Positions 38,150 through 46,395 of a stretch of DNA of 64,000 nucleotides are shown one piece after another. The stretch covers positions 142,121 through 206,120 of the forward strand of contig NZ_JAANNP010000003.1 of assembly GCF_011250635.1 (NCBI RefSeq), given 5' to 3'. This stretch comes from Motilibacter deserti (GTDB lineage Bacteria > Actinomycetota > Actinomycetes > Motilibacterales > Motilibacteraceae). Under the pieces are notes generated by a model. That model was not told where the DNA came from and made no database searches. It worked only from the letters and a program-made list of their open reading frames with translations. The translations under genes and the position numbers were made by a program. Every line of letters begins with the position of its first letter. Within the stretch, counting starts at the first letter, position 1.

Positions 38150-39268
38150 TCAGACGCCGAGCCCGGCGTCGTCGACCGCCGGCTTGCCCTGCTCCTCGAG
38201 CACCTGGTTGAGCAGCGACAGGTCGTAGATCCCGTTCAGGTCGGGCTCGTCGAGCAGCCCGGCCTCCACGGCGTTGTCCGCGGCCTGCTTGAGCGAGGAC
38301 GCCACGGGGTCGTCGGTCACCTCGATGTTGGAGAACGCGCTGTCCAGGATCGGCTGAGCCAGCCCCTTGCCTGTCTCCTTCTCGATCTGGGCGTTGAGGT
38401 CGGCCTTGGCCTCGTCGGGGTTCGCGGCGATCCAGGCGTTGGTCTCGACCTGCCCCTCGAGCAGCGCCTTGACCGTCCCGGGGTAGTCCGCGAGGAACTT
38501 CTGCGACACGACCAGGTGGGTCGTCACGAAGCGGCCCTGCGGCCAGAGCGTCTTCTCGTCGACGAGGACCTTGGCCCCGGCCTCCTGGACCAGGCGCGAG
38601 GACCACGGCTCCGGCAGCCAGGCACCGTCGATGTTGCCGTCCTGGAACTGCTGCAGCGTGGTGGCGTTCTCGGTGTTGACGATAGAGACGTCGCCCTTGC
38701 CGGTCACGGGGACCTTGAGGCCGTTCTCGGCCAGCCAGGCGCGCAGCGCGACGTCCTGGGTGCCGCCGAGCTGCGGTGTCGCGAGCTTCTTGCCCTTCAG
38801 GTCCGCGGCCGAGTCGATCCCGGGCTTGACCACGAGCGCGGCGCCGCCGGAGGTCGCGCCCCCGACGATGCGCAGCAGCGTCCCGTTGCTCTTGACGTAG
38901 CCGTTGATGGCGGGGTTGGGGCCGAGGTACGCGGCGTCGAGCGAGCCGCCCGTGATCGCCTCGACGGCGGCGGGCCCGGCGTTGAAGATCGACGTCGTGA
39001 TCTTGGTGTCGCCGAGAGCCTTCGCGTAGAACCCCTCGGCGATGCCGACCAGCGGCGTCGCGTGGGTGACGTTGGCGAAGTACCCCAGGCGCAGCTCCGA
39101 CGCGGTCGGCGCGTCGGTGGCGGCGGCCACGGAGGCGGCCGGCGCCGCGGCGGGGCCGCCGCTGTTGTCGTCGGCGCTCGCGCACGCGCCGAGCGCGGCG
39201 AGGAGCGGGAGGGCGAGCAGCGGTGCGACGGAGCGCCGCCAGCGGCCGGGGCGGGACGTTCGGGTCAC
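38150..39268 (-). CDS. ABC transporter solute-binding lipoprotein (sulfonate type)
   Basis: 372 residues. A lipobox (LLAALGAC) gives lipid anchoring outside the membrane. The body is a SsuA/NrtA-like periplasmic fold: LRLGYFANVTHATPLVGIAE, AAVEAITGGSLDAAYLGPNP and DGNIDGAWLPEPWSSRLV are typical. GTG start at 39268 with GAAGGA 8 nt upstream. The 5' region contains a palindrome, a strong ribosome-binding site for a possible leader peptide, and the cysH terminator. Confidence 0.88.
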   Translation of the reverse strand: MTRTSRPGRWRRSVAPLLALPLLAALGACASADDNSGGPAAAPAASVAAATDAPTASELRLGYFANVTHATPLVGIAEGFYAKALGDTKITTSIFNAGPAAVEAITGGSLDAAYLGPNPAINGYVKSNGTLLRIVGGATSGGAALVVKPGIDSAADLKGKKLATPQLGGTQDVALRAWLAENGLKVPVTGKGDVSIVNTENATTLQQFQDGNIDGAWLPEPWSSRLVQEAGAKVLVDEKTLWPQGRFVTTHLVVSQKFLADYPGTVKALLEGQVETNAWIAANPDEAKADLNAQIEKETGKGLAQPILDSAFSNIEVTDDPVASSLKQAADNAVEAGLLDEPDLNGIYDLSLLNQVLEEQGKPAVDDAGLGV

Positions 39269-39377
39269 GGTCGGAGTCCTTCGTGGGAAGCGGCAGGGCG
39301 GAGCGTGCACGGATGCGGCGCGGTACGCCCGGAAGCCCTCGAGCGCGGGGGGCGGTCGGGGCCCGGACGGGTGGCGC

Positions 39378-39461
39378 CTAGCGACATCGCTCCTGGGCCC
39401 GCGGCGCAAGGAGGAAGCCGGAGGAGCGGTCGGACGGCTCCCGGACTACGCGGATCTGCAC
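39378..39461 (-). CDS. Candidate leader peptide before the sulfonate-type transporter
   Basis: 27 codons from a GTG with a very good GGAGGAG 5 nt upstream; the peptide ends in ...QERCR, with one Cys codon near the stop. It lies between the palindrome at 39487-39505 and the solute-binding protein gene, about 110 bp before it. A cysteine-responsive leader would fit the context, but the sequence does not match the usual leader pattern and may be chance. Confidence 0.35.
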   Translation of the reverse strand: MQIRVVREPSDRSSGFLLAPRAQERCR

Positions 39462-39486
39462 CGACTCCTCCTCACGGTCTGATCGC

Positions 39487-39505
39487 GCCTACAAGTTTGG
39501 TAGGC
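39487..39505 (-). promoter_or_regulatory. Palindromic operator-like site before the transporter operon
   Basis: Inverted repeat GCCTAC-N7-GTAGGC in a locally AT-rich stretch, next to a TAAATT-like sequence on the minus strand, about 220 bp before the lipoprotein gene. Probably a repressor site for the sulfur transporter; regulator unknown. Confidence 0.45.
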
Positions 39506-39520
39506 AATTTAGCCGGGCAA

Positions 39521-39554
39521 AGCCGGTCCTCGCGACCCGACACGAGGACCGGCT
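39521..39554. terminator. Terminator hairpin after cysH
   Basis: 12-bp perfect stem (39521-39532 with 39543-39554), 10-nt loop, followed by TTT on the minus strand, 75 bp after the cysH stop. Confidence 0.8.
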
Positions 39555-39628
39555 GAAAATTTCTCCGGACAGCCCGGACGAATCAGGCGGGATGCGCTCC
39601 ACGCCCCGTTGATCCAGTCCGCCCGGCC

Positions 39629-40354
39629 TCACATGTGGATGCCGCACTCCGTCTTCGACATCCCCGCCCAGCGGCCGGCGCGGGCGTCCTCGCCGGGTGC
39701 GACGCGCCGCGTGCACGGCTCGCACCCGACCGACGGGTAGTCGTCCCAGACCAGCGGGTTGAGCAGGACGCCGTGCTTCTGGGCGTACGCGTCCACCTCG
39801 TCCTGGGTCCACCGTGCAAGCGGGTTGACCTTGACCTTCTCGCGCTTGGCGTCCCAGCCCACGACCGGCGTGCCCGCCCGCGACGGGCCTTCGTCCCGGC
39901 GGACCCCGCTGCCCCACGCGTCGTACTCGGCGAGCACGCGGTTGAGCGGGTCGACCTTGCGCATGGCGCAGCAGAGGTCGGGGTCGCGCTCGTAGAGCCG
40001 CTCGCCGTAGACCTCGTCCTGCTGCTTGATCGACAGCAGCGGCAGCACCGTGCGGACGCGGACCGGGTAGGTCGCCTGCACCGCGTCGCGGGTGCCCATT
40101 GTCTCGGCGAAGTGGTAGCCGGTGTCCAGGAACAGCACGGTGATGCCTGGCACGACCTGGCCCGCCAGGTGCGAGAGCACGGTGTCCCCACCCATAGAGC
40201 CGGTGATGGCGAAGCGGTCGCCGAACGTCTCGCCCGCCCACGCCAGCACGTCCTCGGCCCGCGCGTCCTCGAGGTCACGCCCGGCCTGCAGCGCCAGCTC
40301 GCGCAGCTCCTCCGGGGAACAAGCGCCCAGCAGGGGCTCGGTCGTCAACGTCAT
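39629..40354 (-). CDS. cysH: Adenylyl-sulfate reductase, iron-sulfur type
   Basis: Reduces APS (possibly also PAPS) to sulfite. 241 residues. The four [4Fe-4S] cysteines C128/C129 (LCCAMRK) and C211/C214 (CEPC) mark it as the APS-type reductase. The catalytic Cys237 is in KTECGIHM at the C-terminus, and TGSMGGDTVL near 51-60 resembles the nucleotide-binding loop. GGAGG 8 nt before the ATG; the start overlaps the stop of the zinc-ribbon gene (ATGA). Last gene of the sir operon. Confidence 0.94.
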   Translation of the reverse strand: MTLTTEPLLGACSPEELRELALQAGRDLEDARAEDVLAWAGETFGDRFAITGSMGGDTVLSHLAGQVVPGITVLFLDTGYHFAETMGTRDAVQATYPVRVRTVLPLLSIKQQDEVYGERLYERDPDLCCAMRKVDPLNRVLAEYDAWGSGVRRDEGPSRAGTPVVGWDAKREKVKVNPLARWTQDEVDAYAQKHGVLLNPLVWDDYPSVGCEPCTRRVAPGEDARAGRWAGMSKTECGIHM

Positions 40355-40551
40355 GCGCTCGTCCCTCCTTCGACGGTGCCGGTGCCGGCCGCGCCCGGAG
40401 CGGAAGATCCGCCCAGGGCGAGGCCGACCAGCTTGACGGTGAACACCCGCAGGCACGCCCCGCATGCCCACGCCGCATGTGACGCTTCACTCGGGCGCAG
40501 GTCCTCCTCCCCGCAGTAGGGGCAGTGGAACGGGACGGCGCGCTCGCTCAT
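40351..40551 (-). CDS. Small zinc-ribbon protein between sir and cysH
   Basis: 66 residues with CPYC and CGAC pairs separated by 20 residues, a rubredoxin/zinc-ribbon-like arrangement, and a Gly/Ala-rich tail. Similar small proteins lie between these two genes in other actinobacteria, from memory; none has a proven role. It is translationally coupled on both sides: ATGA with the sir stop and ATGA with the cysH start. That suggests a stoichiometric partner of sulfite or APS reduction (electron carrier or assembly factor). Confidence 0.8.
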   Translation of the reverse strand: MSERAVPFHCPYCGEEDLRPSEASHAAWACGACLRVFTVKLVGLALGGSSAPGAAGTGTVEGGTSA

Positions 40552-42209
40552 CGCAGGTCGGCCTCCTCGGCCCGCGCCACCCAGGCGGCGAAGGCCTCGC
40601 CGTCGGAGCGCTGGGCGTCGAAGCGCGTGGCGACCCGCTCGATGTAGTCCGGCAGCTCGGCCGCGGAGACCTTGAGCCCGCGCAGCTTGCGGCCGAAGCC
40701 GGCGTGGGCGCCGAGGCCGCCGCCCAGGTGGACCTGGAACCCGTCCTCGTGCTCGCCGTCCGGCCCCTGCACAACCATGCCCTTGAGGCCGATGTCGGCG
40801 GTCTGGATGCGGGCGCACGAGTTCGGGCAGCCGTTGAGGTGCACCGAGAGCGGCTGGTCAAAGGCCGGCAGCCGGCGCTCGAGCTCGTCCATGAGCGCGC
40901 TCGCGCGGCCCTTGGTCTCGACGATGGCGAGCTTGCAGTACTCGATGCCCGTGCACGCCATGGTGCCGCGGCGGAAGACGCTGGGCCGGGCCTGCAGGTC
41001 GAGCGCCTCGAGCGCGGCGACCAGGGGCTCGACCTTCTCCAGCGGCACGTCCAGCACCAGCAGGTGCTGCTGCGCGGTGAGCCGGACCCGGTCGCTGCCG
41101 ACGGACGCGGCGAGGTCGGCGACCTTGCTCAGGATCGCGCCGCTCACCCGGCCGGTGCGCGGGGCGACGCCGATGTAGTAGTGCCCGTCACGCTGCTGGT
41201 GGACGCCGATGTGGTCCCGCTCGTGCGGCGGCGGGGGCACCGGGGCCGGGCCGTCGACGAGCTTGCGGGAGAGGTACTCGTCCTCGAGCACCTGGCGGAA
41301 CTTCTCCGCGCCCCAGTCGGCCATCAGGAACTTGAGCCGGGCCCGGTTGCGCAGCCGGCGGTAGCCGTAGTCGCGGAAGATCGAGCAGACCCCGGCCCAG
41401 ACGTCGGGGACCTCCTCGATCGGGACCCAGACGCCGAGCCGCTCGGCGATGCGCGGGTTCGTCGAGAGCCCGCCGCCGACCCAGACGTCGAAGCCGGGGC
41501 CGTGCTCGGGGTGGACGACGCCGACGAAGGACACGTCGTTGACCTCGTGGGCCACGTCCTGGCGCGGGGACCCGCTGATCGCGGTCTTGAACTTGCGGGG
41601 GAGGTTCGAGAACGCCGGGTCGCCGATGAACCGGCGCTTGATCTCCTCGACCGCCGGGGTGCCGTCGAGGATCTCGTCAGCCGCCACGCCCGCCACGGGC
41701 GAGCCGAGGATGACGCGCGGGGTGTCGCCGCAGGCCTCCTCGGTCGTGAGGCCGACCGCCTCGAGCCGCTGCCAGATCGCCGGAACGTCCTCGATGCGGA
41801 TCCAGTGCAGCTGGATGTTCTGCCGGTCGGTGACGTCGGCGGTGTCCCGGCCGTACGCGGTGGAGACCTCGGCGATCGCGCGCAGCTGGGCGAGGCTGAG
41901 CTGCCCGCCGTCGACGCGGACGCGAAGCATGAAGTACTCGTCGTCGAGCTCGTGCGGCTCGAGCACCGCCGTCTGGCCGCCGGGGATCCCGGGCCGGCGC
42001 TGGGTGTAGAGGCCCCACCAGCGCAGTCGGCCGCGCAGGTCCTGCGGGTCGATGGCGTCGAAGCCGCGCTGGGCGTAGACGTCGAGGACCCGCCGGCGGA
42101 CGTTCAGCCCGTCGTCGTCCTTCTTGAACTGCTCGTTCGGGTTGAGGGGCGTGAAGTATCCGAGGGCCCACTGGCCCTCACCCTTCTTCCGCCGCGGCGC
42201 GGGAGGCAA
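40548..42209 (-). CDS. sir: Ferredoxin-dependent sulfite reductase (sirohaem, 4Fe-4S)
   Basis: Reduces sulfite to sulfide in cysteine synthesis. 553 residues. The two ferredoxin-like half-repeats are visible. Sirohaem/cluster Cys residues lie in TMACTGIEYCKLAIVETKG and HLNGCPNSCARIQTADIGL. VTDRQNIQLHWI, plus EACGDTPRVILGSPVAG, match the NirA/SirA group. A TTG start at 42209 with AAGGA 7 nt upstream is chosen because similarity begins there. First structural gene after the leader peptide at 42363-42440; then zinc-ribbon and cysH follow with ATGA overlaps. Confidence 0.92.
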   Translation of the reverse strand: MPPAPRRKKGEGQWALGYFTPLNPNEQFKKDDDGLNVRRRVLDVYAQRGFDAIDPQDLRGRLRWWGLYTQRRPGIPGGQTAVLEPHELDDEYFMLRVRVDGGQLSLAQLRAIAEVSTAYGRDTADVTDRQNIQLHWIRIEDVPAIWQRLEAVGLTTEEACGDTPRVILGSPVAGVAADEILDGTPAVEEIKRRFIGDPAFSNLPRKFKTAISGSPRQDVAHEVNDVSFVGVVHPEHGPGFDVWVGGGLSTNPRIAERLGVWVPIEEVPDVWAGVCSIFRDYGYRRLRNRARLKFLMADWGAEKFRQVLEDEYLSRKLVDGPAPVPPPPHERDHIGVHQQRDGHYYIGVAPRTGRVSGAILSKVADLAASVGSDRVRLTAQQHLLVLDVPLEKVEPLVAALEALDLQARPSVFRRGTMACTGIEYCKLAIVETKGRASALMDELERRLPAFDQPLSVHLNGCPNSCARIQTADIGLKGMVVQGPDGEHEDGFQVHLGGGLGAHAGFGRKLRGLKVSAAELPDYIERVATRFDAQRSDGEAFAAWVARAEEADLR

Positions 42210-42362
42210 GCGCGATCCTTACGTGTTCGGGACGGCCCTCGCCGCGGCGCGCCGGTGCGCCGACAGGGGGGCGACATGCGAGGGGGACAATCGAGGGGAC
42301 ATCTGCAGGGGCCAGTCAACAGGGCCAGGGCCCGACGTGCGGCGGAAAGGGCGTCAACGCCG

Positions 42363-42440
42363 TCAGCAGCCGGGACAGACCGCGCTCGACACGTGGCCGT
42401 GGTCCACGTGGAGCCGCGCGACGAGGCGCACCGAGGTCAT
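42363..42440 (-). CDS. Cysteine-attenuation leader peptide
   Basis: 25 codons; the peptide begins MTSVRLVARLHVDHGH and ends AVCPGC, with Cys codons at positions 22 and 25. Actinobacterial sulfur genes often carry such leaders with an RxHVD segment and late Cys codons; ribosome stalling on Cys codons when cysteine is scarce is thought to open the downstream gene. It precedes sir by 154 bp, enough for alternative RNA structures. Possible ribosome-binding bases AGGGGACC lie before the ATG. Too short for standard gene finders. Confidence 0.75.
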   Translation of the reverse strand: MTSVRLVARLHVDHGHVSSAVCPGC

Positions 42441-42602
42441 GGTCCCCTAGGGTCCTCCGTCGGTCCGGCGGGAGCAAACGTCGTCCACATGCTGAGACGG
42501 GAATGGGGGAGGCTTGACACCGCACGTCCCGGCAGTCCCATCGCGACGCGCGCGGAGCCTCCGGAGACGTTCCGGGGCCGCCGTGACGACTACGGTGAGT
42601 GT

Positions 42603-43565
42603 GTGAGCACCGGCGCTGCGGGGCGGGCAGCCGGGCGGGTACGCACCTCCTCGGCCCGCGCCGTGTTCTGGCGGCTGCTGCGCGGGACCATCGCGACCTG
42701 CTTCCGCTACCGCGTCACGGGGCTGGCCGCCGAGGCGGGGTTCTTCGCCCTGCTCAGCCTGCCGCCGCTGGTGCTCGGCCTGGTCGGCGCGCTGGGCTAC
42801 GTCGACTCCTGGCTGGGCAGCGACACCGTCTTGCAGGTGCAGACGTCGATCACCAACACCGCGAGCGACGCGCTGACCCAGCAGACCGTCGACGAGGTCA
42901 TCACCCCGATGCTCGACGACGTGCTGCGCGGCGGGCGCCCCGACATCATCTCGATCGGCTTCCTGCTCGCCCTCTGGTCCGGCTCGCGCGCCCTCAACGT
43001 CTACGTCGACACCGTGACGATCATGTACGGCCTGTCCGGCCACCGCGGCATCGTGCGCACGCGCGCCCTCTCGTTCACGCTCTACGTCTTGGCGCTGGTG
43101 CTCGGCACCGCCGTGATCCCGCTCGTGATCGCCGGCCCCGGGCTCGTCGGCAAGACGCTGCCGGAGGGCTACGAGCTGCTGCAGCGGATGTACTGGCCCA
43201 TCGTCCTGCTCGTCTCCGTGCTGCTCGTGGCCTCGCTCTACCACATCGCCGTGCCGGTGCGGACGCCGTTCCGCCGCGACGTGCCCGGGGCCGCGCTCGC
43301 CGTGGCGCTGTGGGTCGTCCTGAGCTTCGCGCTGCGCTGGGTCATCCGCGAGAGCGTCGGCGGCACGTCGATCTACGGCCCGCTGACCGCGCCGATCGTC
43401 GTGCTCGTGTGGCTGTACTTCCTCGCCATCGCCGTGCTGATCGGGGCCGCGATGAACGCCGCGTGGGACGAGGTGTGGCCGCTGCGGGCGGTGGCCGAGG
43501 AGCGGCGCCGCCCGGTCGCGCACCCCGCGGAAAACCCGCTGACACCGGTCCCCGGGGACCGCTAG
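42603..43565 (+). CDS. YihY/BrkB-type membrane protein
   Basis: 320 residues with about six transmembrane helices. N-terminal FRYRVTGLAAEAGFFALLSL matches the YihY (formerly RNase BN/BrkB) family. Function in actinobacteria is unproven. GTG start at 42603 by similarity; the frame is open upstream and no ribosome-binding site is clear. The C-terminal region has LYGPLTAPIVVLVWLYF-like spacing and then a hydrophilic tail. It stands alone, divergent from sir. Confidence 0.8.
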   Translation: MSTGAAGRAAGRVRTSSARAVFWRLLRGTIATCFRYRVTGLAAEAGFFALLSLPPLVLGLVGALGYVDSWLGSDTVLQVQTSITNTASDALTQQTVDEVITPMLDDVLRGGRPDIISIGFLLALWSGSRALNVYVDTVTIMYGLSGHRGIVRTRALSFTLYVLALVLGTAVIPLVIAGPGLVGKTLPEGYELLQRMYWPIVLLVSVLLVASLYHIAVPVRTPFRRDVPGAALAVALWVVLSFALRWVIRESVGGTSIYGPLTAPIVVLVWLYFLAIAVLIGAAMNAAWDEVWPLRAVAEERRRPVAHPAENPLTPVPGDR

Positions 43566-43864
43566 CGTCGTCATCGACGAGCTGGACGGCCCGCCGGGAC
43601 ACGCCCCGGGCCCTCGTCGGAGGCACGCAGCGGAGAGGGGGCGATGAGGATGGACGCCGTCTTCGTGGTGCCCGCCGCCGGCCCCGGCCGCGGGACCAGC
43701 CGCTGCGCCTTCGTCGGCCGATCGCCCTCGGCCGCCCCGGGACTCCTCGCCTCGACGGTCTTCTCGGCCCGCTCGACGACCCAGGACCCGGACTCCGACG
43801 ACCCGGCGCCCCGCTAGCGCCGTCCGCGCCGCAGGGGCGCCCCTCCTCGACAGGGACCCCTGAC
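43566..43864. other. Intergenic region with a possible 57-codon ORF
   Basis: 299 bp between the BrkB-type gene and rsgA. It contains an ORF (43644-43817, ATG preceded by GGAGAGGGGG) for a 57-residue peptide of low complexity with no recognised family. Nothing else is evident. Confidence 0.3.
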
Positions 43865-45025
43865 GTGCATCTGCTTCCGTCCACTTCCCCTTCCACCTCT
43901 TCTTCCTTCTCGGCTCCGCCCACCGACGACCCCGTGCTCACGGCCCTCGGCTGGGACGCCTCCCTCGCCGCGGCGTACGCCTCGGCATGCTCGTCCCTGC
44001 GCGGTGGTTCGTCCGCGCCCGACGGGGTGCAGCTGGCCCCGGCGCGCGTGGCCCGCGTCGACCGCGGCGCTTCCGAGGTCCTGACCGCGCAGGGCCCGCT
44101 CCGGGTCGAGCACGCGGCCGCCGTGCTCGAGGCCGGCCGGATCGACCCGACCACGGCGCCCTGCGTCGGCGACTGGGCCGTCGTACGCGGCGGCGAGGTC
44201 CCGCGCCTGGTCGCGCTGCTGACTCGCCGGACGGCGTTCGTCCGCCTCGGCTCGGCGCCCGGCACCTCCGCCGGGCAGGTGCTGGCCGCCAACGTCGACG
44301 TCGCGCTCGTCGTCGAGCCGCTCGACCCCCAGCCCCACCCCGGCCGGGTGGAGCGGCTGCTCGCGCTGGCGTGGGAGAGCGGCGCCCGGCCGCTGGTCGT
44401 CCTCACCAAGGCCGACCTCGTTCCGGACGCTGAGGCGCTGCGCGACGAGGTCGCGGCGGCGGCGCCCGGCGTCGACGTGGTGCTGGCCAGCTCGTGGACC
44501 GGGAAGGGGCTGGACGTGGTGGCGGCGTACGCCACCCCGGGCACGACGCTCGCCCTGCTCGGCCCGTCCGGTGCGGGCAAGTCGAGCCTGCTCAACGCCC
44601 TGTCCGGCGGGGACGTCGCCCGCACCGGGGCGACACGGGCCGACGGGAAGGGCCGGCACACGACGGTCTCCCGGGAGCTGGTCCGGCTGCCCGGGGGCGC
44701 GACGCTGATCGACACCCCCGGCCTGCGCGGCATCGGGGTGGTCGCGGGGGAGCAGGCGCTGGAGCAGGCGTTCGCCGACGTGGCGGCGCTCGCGCGCCGC
44801 TGCCGCTTCGCCGACTGCGGCCACGGCGTCGAGCCGGGGTGCGCGGTCCTCGAAGCGGTCGAGGCCGGGGAGCTGCCCGAGCGACGGCTGCACAGCTGGC
44901 GCAAGCTCGAGCGTGAGGCGCGCTGGGTGGCGAGACGTCAGGACGCCCGGGCGCAGGCGCAGGAGCGCAACCGGTGGAAGGCGGTGCACAAGGAGATGCG
45001 CCGCAGCGGGCGGGCCCGGCCCTAG
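43865..45025 (+). CDS. rsgA: Ribosome small-subunit GTPase RsgA
   Basis: Late 30S maturation factor. 386 residues with the circularly permuted GTPase order: G4 TKAD (about 180), then G1 GPSGAGKSSLLNALSG, G3 DTPGLRGIG, and a zinc-binding C-terminus (CRFADCGHGVEPGC) that supplies the Cys3His site. An OB-fold-like N-terminal region is present. The GTG at 43865 is the provisional start; the Ser/Thr/Pro-rich 20 residues after it are poorly supported. Confidence 0.9.
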   Translation: MHLLPSTSPSTSSSFSAPPTDDPVLTALGWDASLAAAYASACSSLRGGSSAPDGVQLAPARVARVDRGASEVLTAQGPLRVEHAAAVLEAGRIDPTTAPCVGDWAVVRGGEVPRLVALLTRRTAFVRLGSAPGTSAGQVLAANVDVALVVEPLDPQPHPGRVERLLALAWESGARPLVVLTKADLVPDAEALRDEVAAAAPGVDVVLASSWTGKGLDVVAAYATPGTTLALLGPSGAGKSSLLNALSGGDVARTGATRADGKGRHTTVSRELVRLPGGATLIDTPGLRGIGVVAGEQALEQAFADVAALARRCRFADCGHGVEPGCAVLEAVEAGELPERRLHSWRKLEREARWVARRQDARAQAQERNRWKAVHKEMRRSGRARP

Positions 45026-45093
45026 CCCGTCGCGCCGGACACGCCGGGAGGGCCGCCGGGTGTCCGCTCGGGGGTGCCGGGCAGAATCGGCGC

Positions 45094-45306
45094 ATGTCGA
45101 CTGCGTCCCGGACCCCCGACGGCCCCGCCCGCTCCGCCAGCCGCCCCGCGATCGGGGACGAGCCGTACTCCGCGCGCCGGCACGGCAGCTCCGAGGACGC
45201 GTGGGACCTGCTCGGCCGCGTCGTGCTGGTGGTCGGCGGCCTGGCCTTCCTCGCGGTCGTGATGGCGTACGGCATCTGGCTCTTCGTGGAGGCCTCCGGC
45301 CTCTGA
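45094..45306 (+). CDS. Small single-pass membrane protein
   Basis: 70 residues: a hydrophilic N-terminus and one transmembrane helix near the C-terminus (VVLVVGGLAFLAVVMAYGIW, about 44-63). Family not recognised. ATG at 45094; the ribosome-binding site is weak. It lies 68 bp after rsgA and may be co-transcribed. Confidence 0.55.
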   Translation: MSTASRTPDGPARSASRPAIGDEPYSARRHGSSEDAWDLLGRVVLVVGGLAFLAVVMAYGIWLFVEASGL

Positions 45307-45359
45307 CCGGAGGCCGTCTGCCCGGATGCCATCTGTCCGGATGCCCCGTTCGCCCGGCT

Positions 45360-45381
45360 TTCGGAAACAGTACGTTCCGAA
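45360..45381 (+). promoter_or_regulatory. 22-bp palindromic operator over a promoter
   Basis: TTCGGAA and TTCCGAA arms separated by 8 bp. A TAGGCT -10 box (45382-45387) follows directly, with the GTG of the next gene 7 nt later, so the site spans the expected -35 and spacer region. The arrangement fits repressor control of a leaderless transcript. Confidence 0.55.
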
Positions 45382-45394
45382 TAGGCTGCGGTTC

Positions 45395-45691
45395 GTGAGC
45401 AACGTCGGTGAGCTCGTCGCGGCCCACCTTCCCGAGCTGACGGCCCTGGCGGCCACGCACCGCCTGGTCGACCTCGCGCCCGCGGAGGGCGCCGAGGTGA
45501 GCGCGGAGCTCGCGCCGGGCGCGACGTACGCCGATGTGCATCGGTTCGAGCAGGCTGCTGCGGCCCTGCTCGGCGTTCCCGTCGCGGTCGTCAGCAAGGC
45601 GGCCGCCGCGGTGCCCGGAGCCGGCGCGACGCCCGATGCCCCCGCTCGCCAGGTGGTGCTCCCCGAGGGCCGGGTCTCGGCGCACGGGTGA
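45395..45691 (+). CDS. Small protein of unknown function, leaderless
   Basis: 98 residues, helical, with VVDLAP-like and Ala-rich segments; no known family. The GTG lies exactly where transcription should start from the TAGGCT box, so a leaderless mRNA is probable. A 22-bp palindrome covers the promoter. It is followed by uspA, 55 bp away. Confidence 0.5.
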   Translation: MSNVGELVAAHLPELTALAATHRLVDLAPAEGAEVSAELAPGATYADVHRFEQAAAALLGVPVAVVSKAAAAVPGAGATPDAPARQVVLPEGRVSAHG

Positions 45692-45746
45692 GGCCGGCCG
45701 CGCCGGAGCACGGGAGATGTGCGGGCGAAACGGGTAGGTCAACAGC

Positions 45747-46214
45747 ATGACCGACCAGGCGACGCAGGCGACGATCGTGATCGGGACCGACGGGTCGGAG
45801 TCCTCGCGGGACGCCCTGCTGTGGGCCGCCGACGCGGCCCGCCGCACGGGCGCGAGACTGCGGGCCGTCTACGCCTGGGAGGTGCCTGCCGTCTCGGGGC
45901 TGGCCCTCGGCTTCGTTCCCGAGCCGGACCCCGACGTGTCGGCCACCGCCGGGCGCGAGGTCACGAAGAACGTCACGCAGGCGCTCGTCGACGCGGGCTA
46001 CGCCGACCTGCCGTTGGAGGTGCGGGTCCGCGAGGGCCACGCCGCCCAGGCCATCCTCGACGAGTCCGCGGACGCCGACCTCATCGTGGTCGGGAGGCGG
46101 GGGAGCGGCGGCTTCGCGGCGGCGGTCATGGGCTCGGTCAGCCGCTACGTCAGCGCCCACGCCGACCATCCCGTCGTGGTCGTGCCGTGCGGCGGGAAGC
46201 GCAAGAAGCGCTAA
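45747..46214 (+). CDS. Universal stress protein UspA family
   Basis: 155 residues of the UspA fold: IVIGTDGSESSRDALLWA near the start, the central VRVREGHAAQAILDES and the ATP-binding G-x2-G-x9-G(S) motif in GRRGSGGFAAAVMGSVS near residue 120, so an ATP-binding member is expected. A lysine/arginine-rich tail ends it. ATG at 45747. The 180 bp after it holds no gene before the tRNA cluster. Confidence 0.88.
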   Translation: MTDQATQATIVIGTDGSESSRDALLWAADAARRTGARLRAVYAWEVPAVSGLALGFVPEPDPDVSATAGREVTKNVTQALVDAGYADLPLEVRVREGHAAQAILDESADADLIVVGRRGSGGFAAAVMGSVSRYVSAHADHPVVVVPCGGKRKKR

Positions 46215-46358
46215 GAGCCGAGCGGACGGGGCGCCGAGTAGCGCTGGGACCGCAGCGACGGGAAGCGCAAGGCGACGGAGGGCCCCAGTGGGGACAAGCA
46301 CCCAGCCACGCAAGGCGGCAGTGCGGAGACCCTCAGTCGAGCCCGGTCCGGGAACGCA

Positions 46359-46389
46359 ATAAGCCGCACGCGTGAAGCGTGCGGCTTAT
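46359..46389. terminator. Terminator of the tRNA cluster
   Basis: 13-bp stem (46359-46371 with 46377-46389), 5-nt loop, followed by TTGCGTT on the minus strand; it ends the tRNA operon. Confidence 0.75.
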
Positions 46390-46395
46390 CCGGGA

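Noticed and set aside
40464-42602. 700-codon extension of the BrkB-type gene
   Set aside because: Antisense to sir; composition and lack of similarity show that the real start is near 42603.
45360-45381. LexA (SOS) box
   Set aside because: Spacing between AAC and GTT is five, not four, and the arms differ from the actinobacterial CGAAC-N4-GTTCG box.
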